Assembly: GCA_026214975.1 (NCBI GenBank) | Contig: JAOBSW010000930.1 | Span: 1-64,000, forward strand | Direction of reading: 5' to 3' | DNA from: Gentiana macrophylla | Taxonomy: Eukaryota > Streptophyta > Magnoliopsida > Gentianales > Gentianaceae | Length of the DNA: 64,000 nucleotides | Shown here: piece after piece, positions 11,541 through 22,423 of the stretch | Layout of the letters: each line of letters starts with the position of its first letter | How positions within the stretch are numbered: position 1 is the stretch's first letter | Notes under the pieces: model-generated | What the model was told of the DNA's origin: nothing | What the model saw: only the letters and a program-made list of their open reading frames with translations | Database searches by the model: none | Made by a program: the position numbers and the translations under genes

Positions 11541-11859
11541 CTCTTAAATTCCCAAAACTCCATAAGCAATAGTCCTATATGCTCATTTTGTCAACTCAGG
11601 TTATTATATCTTTCCTATACCTATCTCTATTGGGAACCAGTCATCTGATTAACTGGGTCGCTGAATCAGGAGAAACGGATCATGACAGGTTCTTCCGATT
11701 CCTTTTGTTTACCTATAAACCTATGGCTGGTAGATCATTTCCTCTCTCTTGGGAAAGGGTTCCACCAGGACCAGCCAACTTGCCTGTAACTTACTTTCCC
11801 TTCATAAACTCACTAGAGATTAAAAGTGTAATGCTAACTTTACCATGAACGGTTGTACT

Positions 11860-12060
11860 TCTAAGGACATAGCCCCGGGGAGGATGATTGGCAAGTCTAG
11901 GAAAATCGGTGGACTGCATGCGCTTGACTAAGGACCTGATTCAGCCGAGGTTTTACCTAAGAAAGGGTGTTTCAACTCAATTTGTTTCTCATCAGAATGA
12001 CGTGTTGATCTGGCATAAGTGATTAGGGCATCCAAATCTTCTCCTGAGAAATCACAAATA
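11860..12060 (+). pseudogene. Ty1-copia GAG-pre-integrase fragment
   Basis: Interrupted translation gives GKSRKIGGLHALD and, after a stop, an LWHK.LGHPN-like motif, the hallmark of the pre-integrase zinc domain of copia Pol. In an intact copia element this domain precedes integrase and RT. Here it lies downstream of the RT piece, so the locus is rearranged or made of two insertions. Several stops make it nonfunctional. Confidence 0.55.
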
Positions 12061-13560
12061 CAAAAACATCATATCATTTTCTGTCTACATCGTTGAAAAT
12101 TGTAAATATGAATGATTGGACAGAATTATCAGAACTGAACAAAATGGTGTTCTACATAATCCTGCAGCCATCATACACATGAAACTATATGTTTTAGAAT
12201 TATGTACCGACTTCTGTTAGTATGTCTCTTTGAAGCCCTGCTTATGTAGGAAGCATAATAACAGGAAGTTGTTAGTCAGCAATGAAATTAAGGTAAACAG
12301 CTGAAACGGCTAAAAACAAAAAGGACAAGCCATAGAACATAAAAAACATATCTAAAAAAACACAGCATCGCAGATGCATATATGGAGGTTTTCAAATATC
12401 AACTGTATGGATGCACTTAGAAAGCTACACTTGCAACAAAAAGCTACATGAACACCAAGTATCATAGCCATACCAACAACCGAATGCTAATCCCTCTATC
12501 TGTTAGGTAGCTAAACATAAAGGAATATAATTACGAGACACACAAACAAACCTAGACAAAATGTAAGCCAACTTTTCGACATAATCCTTCAAGACCACAC
12601 TATAGTGCAACAGCTACAAGTTTTGTGACTCTTTTTAATCCTAAAAGGCCCACTTTTAACAGTCTTGCAAACAATTAAAATACGTTCAATCGCACTGAAC
12701 TGTTCATCATCAGGCTTCAAGACAGTAGAAACCCCAAGGAACAGAATGTACCATTTATAGGTTTTGTGGCTCCTAAAAGGCTGACTTCTACCTGCAGCCA
12801 TGTAAACAGTAGAAAATATGCTTTTAAAGCGCACAAAATGAACATGTAGAGCATTAAAAGCTAAAAATTACCCATCATACCTTCAAATGATCTGTTGTGA
12901 GAGGAGAAATAAATGCGTTGCTCCAGTAGAGGTAGCTGCACCGAAGATTTTGTGGCATTGTAATCTACACGAAGAATTGAACCATTAGTTGTTATAACAG
13001 AGCTTTACAGATAAATTTTAACATATAATGAATGAAAAAGCATTTCAAAGTCTAAAATTTACACAGCACTTCACAAACTTACCCGATTACCAAGCCTCAA
13101 TAGCTAGGATTTCACACAAACTGTTCAAAAATCCATCTTGTAAACCCCTTCTTCTACCTAGATATCTCCATCTGCGTTAATTGATGCAGTTTTACTACCC
13201 TTTGTCTGCCTTAATAAAAGTACATTCAGACTATAATCCAGCAGGTAATTTCAGAACCACCTTCCCCGGCGGCTAAACAGGCTGGATAGTCTTTAAATTA
13301 TACTTCAAGAAACGTTATCACTTTTGAATTCTCTTCTTTTCATTCAGTGAGCACACACAACAACGTTTAACAGTCGACCTAGCAAGTTTTCATTCAGTAA
13401 ATAACAAACCAAGAGCATAAACCACATCCTATCCTTATATACAAATTCACTCTCACACACAATTATATGCCTAAACAGGGAGTTCTCGATGAATCCATAA
13501 TGAACAAGGAAAGACCTTCAATTAAAAATGAACCCCTAACTCCTAAGTAAATTGTAATAG
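12061..13560. other. Spacer, nothing recognised
   Basis: AT-rich sequence without a supported gene. Short minus-strand frames at 12,589-12,834 and 13,463-13,648 show no domain or splice context. Confidence 0.4.
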
Positions 13561-13989
13561 TTGCCTTACTATGGTTGCTTTCATTCTGCTTTCTCGAAGC
13601 CTTGGCTTTGTCTTTACCCAAGAAACCCTTCTCCTGGTGTATATTCATTGAATGCAGGTGAGAGGATGGTCGACGTTGTCTCTTCCCTCAGTCAGGGGAC
13701 GCCTCAATTCCTGGCGAAATATATAGCCTCCAAAAAATGTACAGTCCTTCAATTGAAATTACGCCTGGAGGGTTCTTGGTGGAATACCATTGTCCCAGCC
13801 TGGAGGTTGTCAGTTGTGAACAAAATACGCAGTCTGTCGTACGATGAGCAGCCAGATCTTGAAGAGCTTTTGTTGGCTACTTTGAATTACATGATGATGA
13901 ATCCACAGGCAGATCTTGGGAAACGCTCCAACACTACTCTTCGTTTAAGTGCCTTCTTCGAGTTTCATCCTCCTCGAATGGTGGATTGA
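13561..13989 (+). CDS. Unrecognised 142-codon ORF
   Basis: A continuous frame whose second half (residues 80-142: LSYDEQPDLEELLLATLNYM then MMNPQADLG) looks like a soluble helical protein, with more acidic and Leu-rich composition than the neighbouring spacer. Whether residues 1-35 belong is doubtful: a splice acceptor (TTGAATGCAG) at about 13,656 precedes GTGAGAGGATGG, so an exon could begin there. No family recognised. It could be a stranded exon of a host gene. Confidence 0.3.
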   Translation: MPYYGCFHSAFSKPWLCLYPRNPSPGVYSLNAGERMVDVVSSLSQGTPQFLAKYIASKKCTVLQLKLRLEGSWWNTIVPAWRLSVVNKIRSLSYDEQPDLEELLLATLNYMMMNPQADLGKRSNTTLRLSAFFEFHPPRMVD

Positions 13990-14639
13990 AAAGAAATTGC
14001 ACTGCTTTGGGTTATGTTCTTATTAGGGGCTGGTGGGAACTCATATGTTTAGGGTCAATTCTGGTAGGTAGATTTTTATCACCCATCCCTGAAATCACTC
14101 TTGAAATTCCATGTTTCACGGTGATTGCGATTCCTCCCTCCTCACATTAATGTAGATTTTCCCTTTTATATTGGCTTACACACACAATATACTTGCTTCA
14201 TCTGTGGCTCGGACAGGAGGAACTCAGAGGCAAATACCTGAACTGACAGTCATTTGTGTAAGTTACTGTCCTTGCCTTATACCTTATCTTTTCCATGCTG
14301 GTTTCATGAATGCATTTCATATGCCTTTATTGTTTGTGTTTTGATGATTCCATGGTGCACTTAGGATTCAAATGAACCCTTTTTGATTCATCCTTACCCA
14401 TGTTTCCTTTGCATTTTTTTTTCTGCTTAAACTTGACTATGTATGCATGTTGTCGTAGCACTTTGTTGTTCATAGCTTGAATGTGTTTGGTTTTACTTCT
14501 GTCCCTGACCACCGGCCAGCAGCATTTCCGATGTCCAGATCATTGTGTTAGTACTTAGTACTGGTAGAGTTGTAGTATCATTATTTTTGGGGGTTTGTAG
14601 TAGTATCTTTTTTTTTTTTTGTTGTAAATTCCAGTTTTA

Positions 14640-15130
14640 TTAATAATAAATAAAAAATCTAAAACCGCATAGTCCCCGATTAGTCCCCCGCCTAGCTGTC
14701 TAGTCCTCAACTAGTCCCCCGCCTAGCCGCCTAGTCCCTAGTCCCCACCTGGCCGCCGGACTAGTGCCTTGCGACTTTTAGAACATTGGAAGGTAGTTTA
14801 AGCGATGCAACCTTCTGCTTTAACAAAAACAACTACACAAATAAGGAAAGCTATGACACACAACAAAGAACAGAAAAGAAAAGGGAAGAAGAGAAGAAGA
14901 CCACATGGCAAGGTCATAAGATCATAAGAAAGTTACATGCTTGTGAGAGTAAGAGCTTGAAGGTTTTTTGTCAAAAAAAATCCCCACTTTCCTTGCCTAC
15001 ATGGTCGCCTTTTTCTCGCCTTTTCTCACCTAGACGGTCGCCATTTCTCGCCTAGGCTTCGCCTCACATTTTGGTCGCCTAGCTCATGTTCTAGGCGGTT
15101 AAGGGTCGTCTAGCGCTTAGGCAACAGCAG
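14640..15130. repeat. CCTAG/CGCCTAG-rich blocks around an A-rich core
   Basis: Two blocks (14,665-14,780 and 14,995-15,130) are dense in CGCCTAG, CTAGGCG and TAGTCC words and surround about 200 bp of A-rich sequence. The outer block edges read ..TTTAGAACATTGG and ..GTTTTAACAAC. The layout suggests a MITE or a pair of related elements with CTAG-rich ends. No target duplication was identified. Confidence 0.4.
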
Positions 15131-15186
15131 CGTTTTAACAACTACGTTTCTAGCAGCATTCGATCCTTCTTGTACAGAATTCCCCT

Positions 15187-16085
15187 CCTAAGACAGCTCT
15201 TTAGATACTAAAGGATCCTTTCTGCAGCTCTTTGATGACATTTCTTTGGATTTTGCATGTATCTATCGACAATAAAGGCAATGTCAGGTCTTGTATGTGA
15301 TAGGTAGATGAGCCTCCCCACAAGTCTTTGATAGGAGTGTTTATCAACATGGTCATCTTCAGGGGCTAGGTTAAGACCATGGTTGTACTCAATGGGTGTA
15401 TCAACATGTTCACAACCTAGTTTTCCATAGTCATTTAGAAGATCATCACATATTTCTGTTGAGAAATGAAGATTCCCATTTTTGAGTATAGGACCTCAAT
15501 CCCTAGGAAAGTTTCAATTTCCCCAATTCCTTAATGTCAAATTCTTGGCATATGAATAATTTCAGATTCTAGCTACCCTCAACATCATCCCAGTGATGAT
15601 AATATCATCATCATAGACCAAAAGAACATAAATTTTTTCAGAAGTGTTCAGTTTAATAAAAAGGGCATGTTCACTCTGGCTCTGTTAGTATCCTAGGCTG
15701 ATCATGGCTTTGGTAAATCTACTAAACCATGCTCTAGGTGATTGTTTTTGGCCATATATGGCCTTTTTAATATACGAACTTTCCCTATCTCACCATGGAA
15801 TCCATGAGGGACATGCCCTGGAACTTTCCTTAGGGAAATAGCAAGATCCTCGTCCCGTGAAGGAATAGATACAGGTTCCTCATCCTTTTGAAGGATAGGT
15901 TCAGGTTTCTTATCCTTATTAGGAATAGGTTTTGGATGCCTATCCTCATTAAGAATCAGTTCTGGTTCATTGTTATTTTCAAGGGGAATAAGTGATCCCT
16001 TCTTTCAGGTAGAGATAATAGGAGTTTTCTCCTTTCTATTATCTTCCATAGATGATTTGTTATTATTTTGTAGAGATGCTGTGAT
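15187..16085 (-). pseudogene. Ty1-copia RT/RNase H relic
   Basis: Read on the minus strand from about 16,085 down, the translation passes from a Pro/Glu-rich hinge (PKPIPNKDKKPEPI) to the RT palm (KAMISLGY, HALFIKL) and catalytic VYDDDIIITG. It then reaches the connection and RNase H start (YQRLVGRLIYLSHTRPDIAF). The usual YVDD active site reads YDDD here, and several frameshifts and stops break the frame. This fits the order of copia Pol. No LTRs were found around it. Confidence 0.75.
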
Positions 16086-17473
16086 GCAGTGAGTCTACAA
16101 ATTAAGGAAGAGAAAGCACAGAGCCAAGAACAGGCTTTTCAATTTCATTCACTCAAATGACATAATTACATAAGCTGTTTTCAAATGGCTTAGAAATGGG
16201 TAATATATACCCATGTTCTAAAGCAAAATCGCACACGATGATGATAACATAGAAAAGACAAAAGACTACAAGGACCCTAGTCTCCTTATTTACAAACATA
16301 CCAGACATAATACCTTCCTTTTGTCTAGCTTACTAGTTGTCCCTACATCCTCTCGAATTTCTTTTCAAAAAGCTCGTCCACGAGCGAAGTCGTAACGATA
16401 GATGCAGCAGGAATATTGCCATGTCGAACATGTAGACTACCCCACGGGATTTAAAACCGGTGTTGCCATGCATCTGGGATGCACATGAGTATGAGATTCG
16501 ATCTGATGAAGCCACAAGGAAGCCATTAGTTGTTTATACTTGTCCAAAATCCAATGGGCTAGCTGTTGTTTCAGTATTTAAATAATAAATATGATATGTT
16601 GGAACCAAGAAAGATGCTGTATACATTACCATTTGCCAACCTTTCCATTGACCGCTAATTCCCAAAAGAAAAACTTATTCAGTAGTACTACTACCCTATT
16701 AATTCTCTTGTTCTAAGAAATTTTCTCCCTATAAAAGAGATCCTTCTGGATTATGCCCCATTAATCACGTGTAGGGATGTTTTAGTCATTTCAGTGTTAA
16801 AGTCAATGTATCAACGCTCTTTCTTAATATTTGTGATTTTGGCATTCGCTTTAGTTACATAGGAGGAACGAAACTATTTCTTTGCAAGTTTTGTTGAATA
16901 TATCAGTACGAGGAAAGCTTGTGTCAGCCTTAGCTTCAGGTTTTGTAGAGTTGTTAAGTATGGAATTGTTTGTTTGTTGTCATGCCACATGTTGGTTGGC
17001 AGTGCTTTAGTTTTTTGTGGGCTTCATGAATAATAATAAATATGGATCAAAAGATTGCTTTCATTTTATGCCTTTTGGTATATCAACATTGAAGAAGGGT
17101 ATATATCTTATAAGAAGATAATAGTATTGTCTCCCCATTGGTCGATTTGAAATCCAATGACTTGTGGTGTGACACAGACACAAATGGTGTGTGTGTGTGT
17201 GTGTATGGCACTTTTTTGTATCATTAGTTTGACATTCCGTTCATCCATCCATCGCAGGGCCCCCATGAACGAACATACCACAGGCTGGTCAACATTCAAA
17301 TTCTAGTGAATGAGGATGATGATTTATTACATCATATATAGTTGCGAAAACACACCATGCAACCTTTGTCTGTCGGCATAAAATTAATTATTAGCGCCCT
17401 TTATTTATGTATGTGGGGGTTGTTCAGGCTTTTACCTGTGTGTGTGTGTTGTTCTTAACATCAAAAGCACCCT
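16086..17473. other. Spacer with a short GT microsatellite
   Basis: No gene supported. A (GT)n run lies at 17,187-17,204. A frame at 16,333-16,515 on the minus strand has no recognised domain. Confidence 0.4.
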
Positions 17474-18904
17474 TTGTATGCTCGCTCTTTCTTTCTCTCC
17501 AAGATAATGATGGCTAGCGCTAATGTCAGGGTCAATGTTGTTAGAGCATTTTTCTCAAACTACTACCCTCCTTTTATTTCCAACACCTGTTTAATGTACT
17601 TCTTTGTGGTTGTAATTATTAAAGCTGATCCTTCAAACGGCTACCGCACTTGTATTTGTATGGCTCAAAAGCTCAACAAAAAAGATGATCATAAAATGGC
17701 CAGTTCTGATGACCCTTTATTCTGCAATGATGATTTCGTACAATTATTTGCGTATTGGGTTCAATCTTGTTCGAGGGTTTGAGAAATTAGGAAGATTCAG
17801 TGTGTAAAATGTGGGGAGTGTCGACGCTCGCAAGGTGTTTGATAAAATGTCTGAGAGAAGTGTTGTTTCTTGGACTGCTATGCGAAAGGGGTACGTTAAA
17901 TTTGGATTGGATCATGAAGCTCTTAGGCTTTTTCTTGAGTTTGTTGAAAGCGGGGCTCTGTTGGAATTCCAAAACCATGGTCTGTCTTGTGCAAATGTGT
18001 GGTAAAGTAGTCGATTTTGAACAGTGCGTTTTTGCATTTTAACATGCAATTTGGCGATATGGAACGGGCTCTTTGCTTGTTTGATAGGATGGAAGAGCGG
18101 GATGTAATTTGTTGAACAACTATGATAACCGGTTACTCGCAACACGGGTGTGGTGTGGACTGTGGAGGCATTCAGGATGTTCTCCAGAATGTTGTTTGAT
18201 GGAGTTGAAGCAAACGAATTTACAGTATGTAGCCTTTTAAACGCTCGCGGGGAAGAAGACGAATTAGAAATAGGGAGGTCATTACATGGAGCCATTATCA
18301 AAAAGTTTGGAATGGATATCTTTGTGGGGACGTCCTTCGTTGATATGTATGCAAAGTGCGGGGAGATGGAGGATTCTAGGCTAGTTTTCGATTGAATGAC
18401 GAAGAGGAACACATTTACTTGGAACTCTCTTATTGGCGGTCATGCTCGCAATGGAGGTGGCAAAGAGGCATTAAATGTCTTTCAGTTGATGCAGAGGCAA
18501 GAATACAACCAACTTAACTATGGTAAGCATCCTTAGAGCGTGCGGTTTGCTCGGGATCTTAACATCAGGAATGGAAGTCCATGAAAACATTATCAAGAAT
18601 CAAGAATCAAGAATCAAGAATCAAGAATCAAGCCGTGTGCAATCTTTATGTCGGAAGTTCCTTGGTCTGGCTTTATTGCCGTTGTGGAGATTACTCTGCT
18701 GCATCGATCCAAGGTCCTCCAAGACATGCCCTTGAGAGATGTAGTTTCATGGACAGCTATGATATCTGGTTGTGCTGCAAATCTCGGCCACGAGTACGAG
18801 GCCCTCGAATGCCTGATAAAAATGCCGAGAGAAACCATAGAACCCAACCCTTTTACCTATTCATCGGCTTTAAAGGCATGTGCAAACTATTCAGTAGATT
18901 AAAT
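17474..18904 (+). pseudogene. PLS-type pentatricopeptide repeat (PPR) gene, broken and truncated
   Basis: Successive frames spell PPR motifs: ARKVFDKMSERSVVSWTAM (17,822 on), ALCLFDRMEERDV (18,070), EAFRMFSRMLFDGVEANEFT (18,165), FVGTSFVDMYAKCGEMEDSR (18,320), TFTWNSLIGGHARNGG (18,410), LYVGSSLVWLYCRCGDYSAA (18,640) and DMPLRDVVSWTAMISGCA (18,720). PPR proteins bind organellar RNA for editing, splicing or stability. The 5' part (17,474-17,782) could be the targeting leader, ending at a TGA. At least three frameshifts and stops, plus a 7-bp tandem repeat at 18,592-18,632, break the frame. The gene ends abruptly at 18,904, where the dispersed unit begins; the C-terminal repeats and any E/DYW domain are missing. 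Confidence 0.85.
18592..18632 (+). repeat. (ATCAAGA)n tandem repeat inside the PPR gene
   Basis: About six copies of a 7-bp unit lie in what should be a PPR coding stretch (ENIIK..NQAVCNLYVG). Seven is not a multiple of three, so most copy-number changes shift the frame. Confidence 0.85.
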
Positions 18905-20430
18905 AGGTAAAGTTTGGTTATGAAATTGTTAATGAATTTTTGGATATGGTTTTATCAAAACTATTAATGAATTGTTCAATGTATTTTTATGTGCGACTTG
19001 GAGTGTGCATGGATTGTAGCACATAAGTGAGTGCAGACTTTGTAAAAAAAATTAAAAAATTGAGTGTAGGCATCCACGTATATTATATAAGCATCCACGG
19101 CTTGAAAACAAAATTACCCTTATTCAATAGCTTTTAATAAAACAACTTTCATCTATCAGCTTATCTCATATAAAATCATAACGCCCTTAATGCTAGGTTT
19201 TGAAGGTGACTTTTCATGTCATTTTCATTTAGGTCTGATTCGGATCCCTCCGTTGTTTCCTTTTTTCTTTCCACACCTTTTCCTAAAAATGAAAAAGAAG
19301 ATGGTTTCACTTGAATTGTATTACTTAAGTGCTTAGCCAAAAATCCGTTAAATTAGAACATTTAAAAAAAAAGTAGGGTCCGTAATTTCCCGGCTTGAAT
19401 CCTTTCGAGCAGTGAAAAAATTGCTCAAAATCAGTTCGATAAAATTTTAAACACTTTCGAACTCAAATCCGAGTTTGAAGAAATGTCGAGCTCGAAAGTG
19501 TTAGTGTTCGACTCATAGAAAAAAGATACAAAAGAGTATATAATTTTAATATTATAATATATTTTTCATAAAAAATATTATGATATAATAATATTCGATA
19601 AAAGTTCAAACACATTTCGAGCAAAGCTTTTAAATGCTTGATTTTAATGAGTTGCTCAAGTCCAGTTCGAGTTTGATTAATCATAATGAACGATCATTTT
19701 ACGAGTTGAAAGTCAAGCTATTGAAAAATGACTTGACTCGTTTTACACCCCGGATAGCTTGAATACGTGACATTGGCCTGACCAAATGGACTAGGCCCAT
19801 TAGGGTAAGAAAGATAATAAAAAAAAAAAAAAAAAAAGGAGCCCATGAGGGTAAGAAAAAAAGGGAAAACAAGAAAAATATCACGTCTTCTTCGATCCTT
19901 CAGTTTGAAACACGATAAGTACGCAGCATGTCTGGGGTTCACACGTGCTGAAGCTGCCGCAAAATGAGGGAGCACATTGTTATTAAGGTTATATCTTCTC
20001 TATCTTCTATGCAAATGGAATCAAATATTGGATTTTCTATGCAAATGTAATCACATTTGGTTCACACGCGCTGAAGCTGCCGCAAAATGAGGAGCACACT
20101 GTTATTAAGGTTATATCTTCTCCATCTTCTATGCAAATGGAATCAAATATTGGATTTTCTATGCAAATGTAATCATATTTTTACGTTTGAAAAGTGAATT
20201 TTGAAAGAATTATCCTGTTTACCGAACTTTTGAAATGTGGATTTTCAAAGAATTATCCTGTTTATGGATCTTTTAAAGAATAATAGTTTACTCTACTGTT
20301 TAGTGTTTACTAATCTTTTAATACACGGAATATACTGTAATAATTAATAAATACTGTTAGTAAATCTTCTTTCCTATTTAGTTTACCATCCGTCGTAAAT
20401 CTTCTTTCCTATTTACTTTACAGTCGCCGT
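18905..20430 (+). repeat. Dispersed unit, copy B (lacks the gene exons)
   Basis: It starts at GGTAAAGTTTGGTTATG and follows 3,668-3,732, then 4,837-5,260, then 5,519-6,420 of the first copy, skipping exon 1 and the 3,733-4,836 insert. It includes TCGA-rich unit copy 2 (19,401-19,750) and two tandem copies of the leader region (19,964 and 20,087). The latter come from an internal duplication of about 120 bp at 19,945-20,180. No intact gene. Confidence 0.75.
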
Positions 20431-20523
20431 GGTTTGTTGCTTTTTACAGTCTGTTTCTTTACTGAGCTTGCTGCTCGTTCCTCTTCTTCTTCTGCCATGC
20501 CTTGAAGCTTGCTGCTCGTTCCT

Positions 20524-20985
20524 CACTAGGAATACAGTCAGCCCAACAGAACCCTTAGATTTAGTGTGACTTGCAACTTTTGCTTCATTACCAGAATCCG
20601 AAGACGACGACGAAGAACTGTCTGCTAAGCCTGTACGATACAAAGATCCAACAATCCAAGTCCAGTTCTTACCACGAGTGTATTCAATTTTTGAACAATA
20701 AAAAAAAAATCTTAGAATAATGCAACTACAACAAGAGTATAATTAATTACTTAAATTCATCAACTTCTTCACTCCTACGCAACAGGCTACATCAAACTCT
20801 CCCAATCGAAGAGCTAATTAGCTAATTTGCAGTCCAGAAAATCCTATGATCAACTTTTTATCTAAATAGAATCACAGTTTCGTGATGCAATCAGGTTAAA
20901 CTAAGGCTCCCGGTATCCCCAAGGCAGAAAATGGTAGGTACAGGGCAACATTTGTCCTATCTTCACAATATTCCCTCTTTACCCC
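20524..20985. repeat. Duplicated block, second copy of 3,120-3,545
   Basis: Nearly identical to the first copy, including the minus-strand serine-rich frame. Upstream on the minus strand a different continuation is joined (RNEQQASRHG). Part of the order is altered: the AGTCCAGAAAATCC segment lies before, not after, the terminal-repeat sequence. Confidence 0.65.
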
Positions 20986-22036
20986 CAAACCATATTCCAA
21001 ATCTCTATTTTTTATTTTCACGTATGCACATTAGATTTTTTTATTTATATAATTTTAGGTCCACTCTCATTTTATTATTTGAGGAAATTAAAAAATCAAA
21101 GACATAAGGATACTTTTATATAGTAGTCTAATTTATTTTTAAGTGAAAATTTATGGTTTAATTTGCATATTAAAATATACAATATTTTTAAAATAAAAAA
21201 CAAATCACTCCGGTATTAAATTGCCCTTTTTTTTAAGAAAAATAAGTTATCATTTTAAGTGTATTTCTATAAAACACAGATATGGATACGGCATATACAC
21301 GAACACGTCGTACGGGCACAACATGGTCACTTGCACATCTAAGAGGCAGTCATTAAGCACCAACACTTCTATCCGAGTGTTGTGCACAGTGTAAAACACT
21401 TTTTCGACACGACATACATCTAACACGTGTTTAACACATGTTGATTAATTATAATAATTTGACAAATAATATATCTTATTTATATAATACCTTTAATGTT
21501 GATACTTGATACACAAATATTTTTGTAAATTGAATTTTGTTTTCAAAGAACAAGCAAGATCGTCCATGGTCATGAAGACGAGAGACCCCCACCTTATGTT
21601 TTTTTGTCGAATGTAGTTGAACGAGCCAAAAACCTTAGACTGGCTTGGTGTATAGAATAGGTGCATATCTTTGATTGCTTATGCCAGAACAACTCTGTAA
21701 TCCTTTGAAATTGCCTCTTTTGTAGGCCGGTTAATAAAGTGATCTCTTTATAAAAAAAAAAAAAAAGAACAAGCAAGATTTTATATTTCTTTTATAACCC
21801 TGTGAATGTCATATACATATTTTAAATGTTTAGCACGTGTTGACTAATTATATATATATATATATAGTGTCGGACTAAGAAAAAAATTCAGTAGGGGCCC
21901 AAAACAAATTCGAAGATCCAGCGGGAACAATACTAATGTTTTTACATTTTTTTTGCAACAAAGTTGCATAGTTTTAATACATTTTTTTTCCAGATCTCAC
22001 AGCAAAGAAGTGACTCCGCTTACCCACGCCGGTTCG

Positions 22037-22039
<3 letters not shown>

Positions 22040-22099
<60 letters not shown>
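22040..22099. repeat. (TA)n microsatellite
   Basis: About 30 uninterrupted TA dinucleotides. Confidence 0.95.
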
Positions 22100-22102
<3 letters not shown>

Positions 22103-22162
22103 CTAAGATTAATTTCGGTTAATATACATTTTACCATGTGCCGCTAACACGTCATTTTAGTA

Positions 22163-22423
22163 CTACCTCCATCCAAAATATAAGTCAATTTAGATTTTTT
22201 CACATAAATTAAGAAAGTGGTAAAATGTCATTAATTTTGATGGTAAAAGTCTAGAATACCCTTTGACCTCATTAATTAAATAGTTCTAAACTAGCTGAAT
22301 ACGTATATAATAAGAGGTAAAAGGAAAAAAATGTAATAAATACTTCATTTATATTATAAATGGACTTATATTATGGGACAAATTCAAAAAGCTAAACGGA
22401 TTTACATTTTGAGACGGATGTAA
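22163..22423. mobile_element. Stowaway-like MITE, 261 bp
   Basis: The ends are CTACCTCCATCCAAAATATA and its inverted counterpart ..TTTTGAGACGGATGTAA, flanked by TA (22,161-22,162 and 22,424-22,425). The CTCC-type terminal repeat and TA duplication are signatures of the Stowaway/mariner group in plants. Confidence 0.75.

Noticed and set aside
18593..18631. CRISPR-like short repeats
   Set aside because: Contiguous 7-bp tandem units without spacers in a plant PPR relic; a microsatellite.
21953..22147. ORF of alternating Ile-Tyr
   Set aside because: Produced by the (TA)n microsatellite; no coding support.
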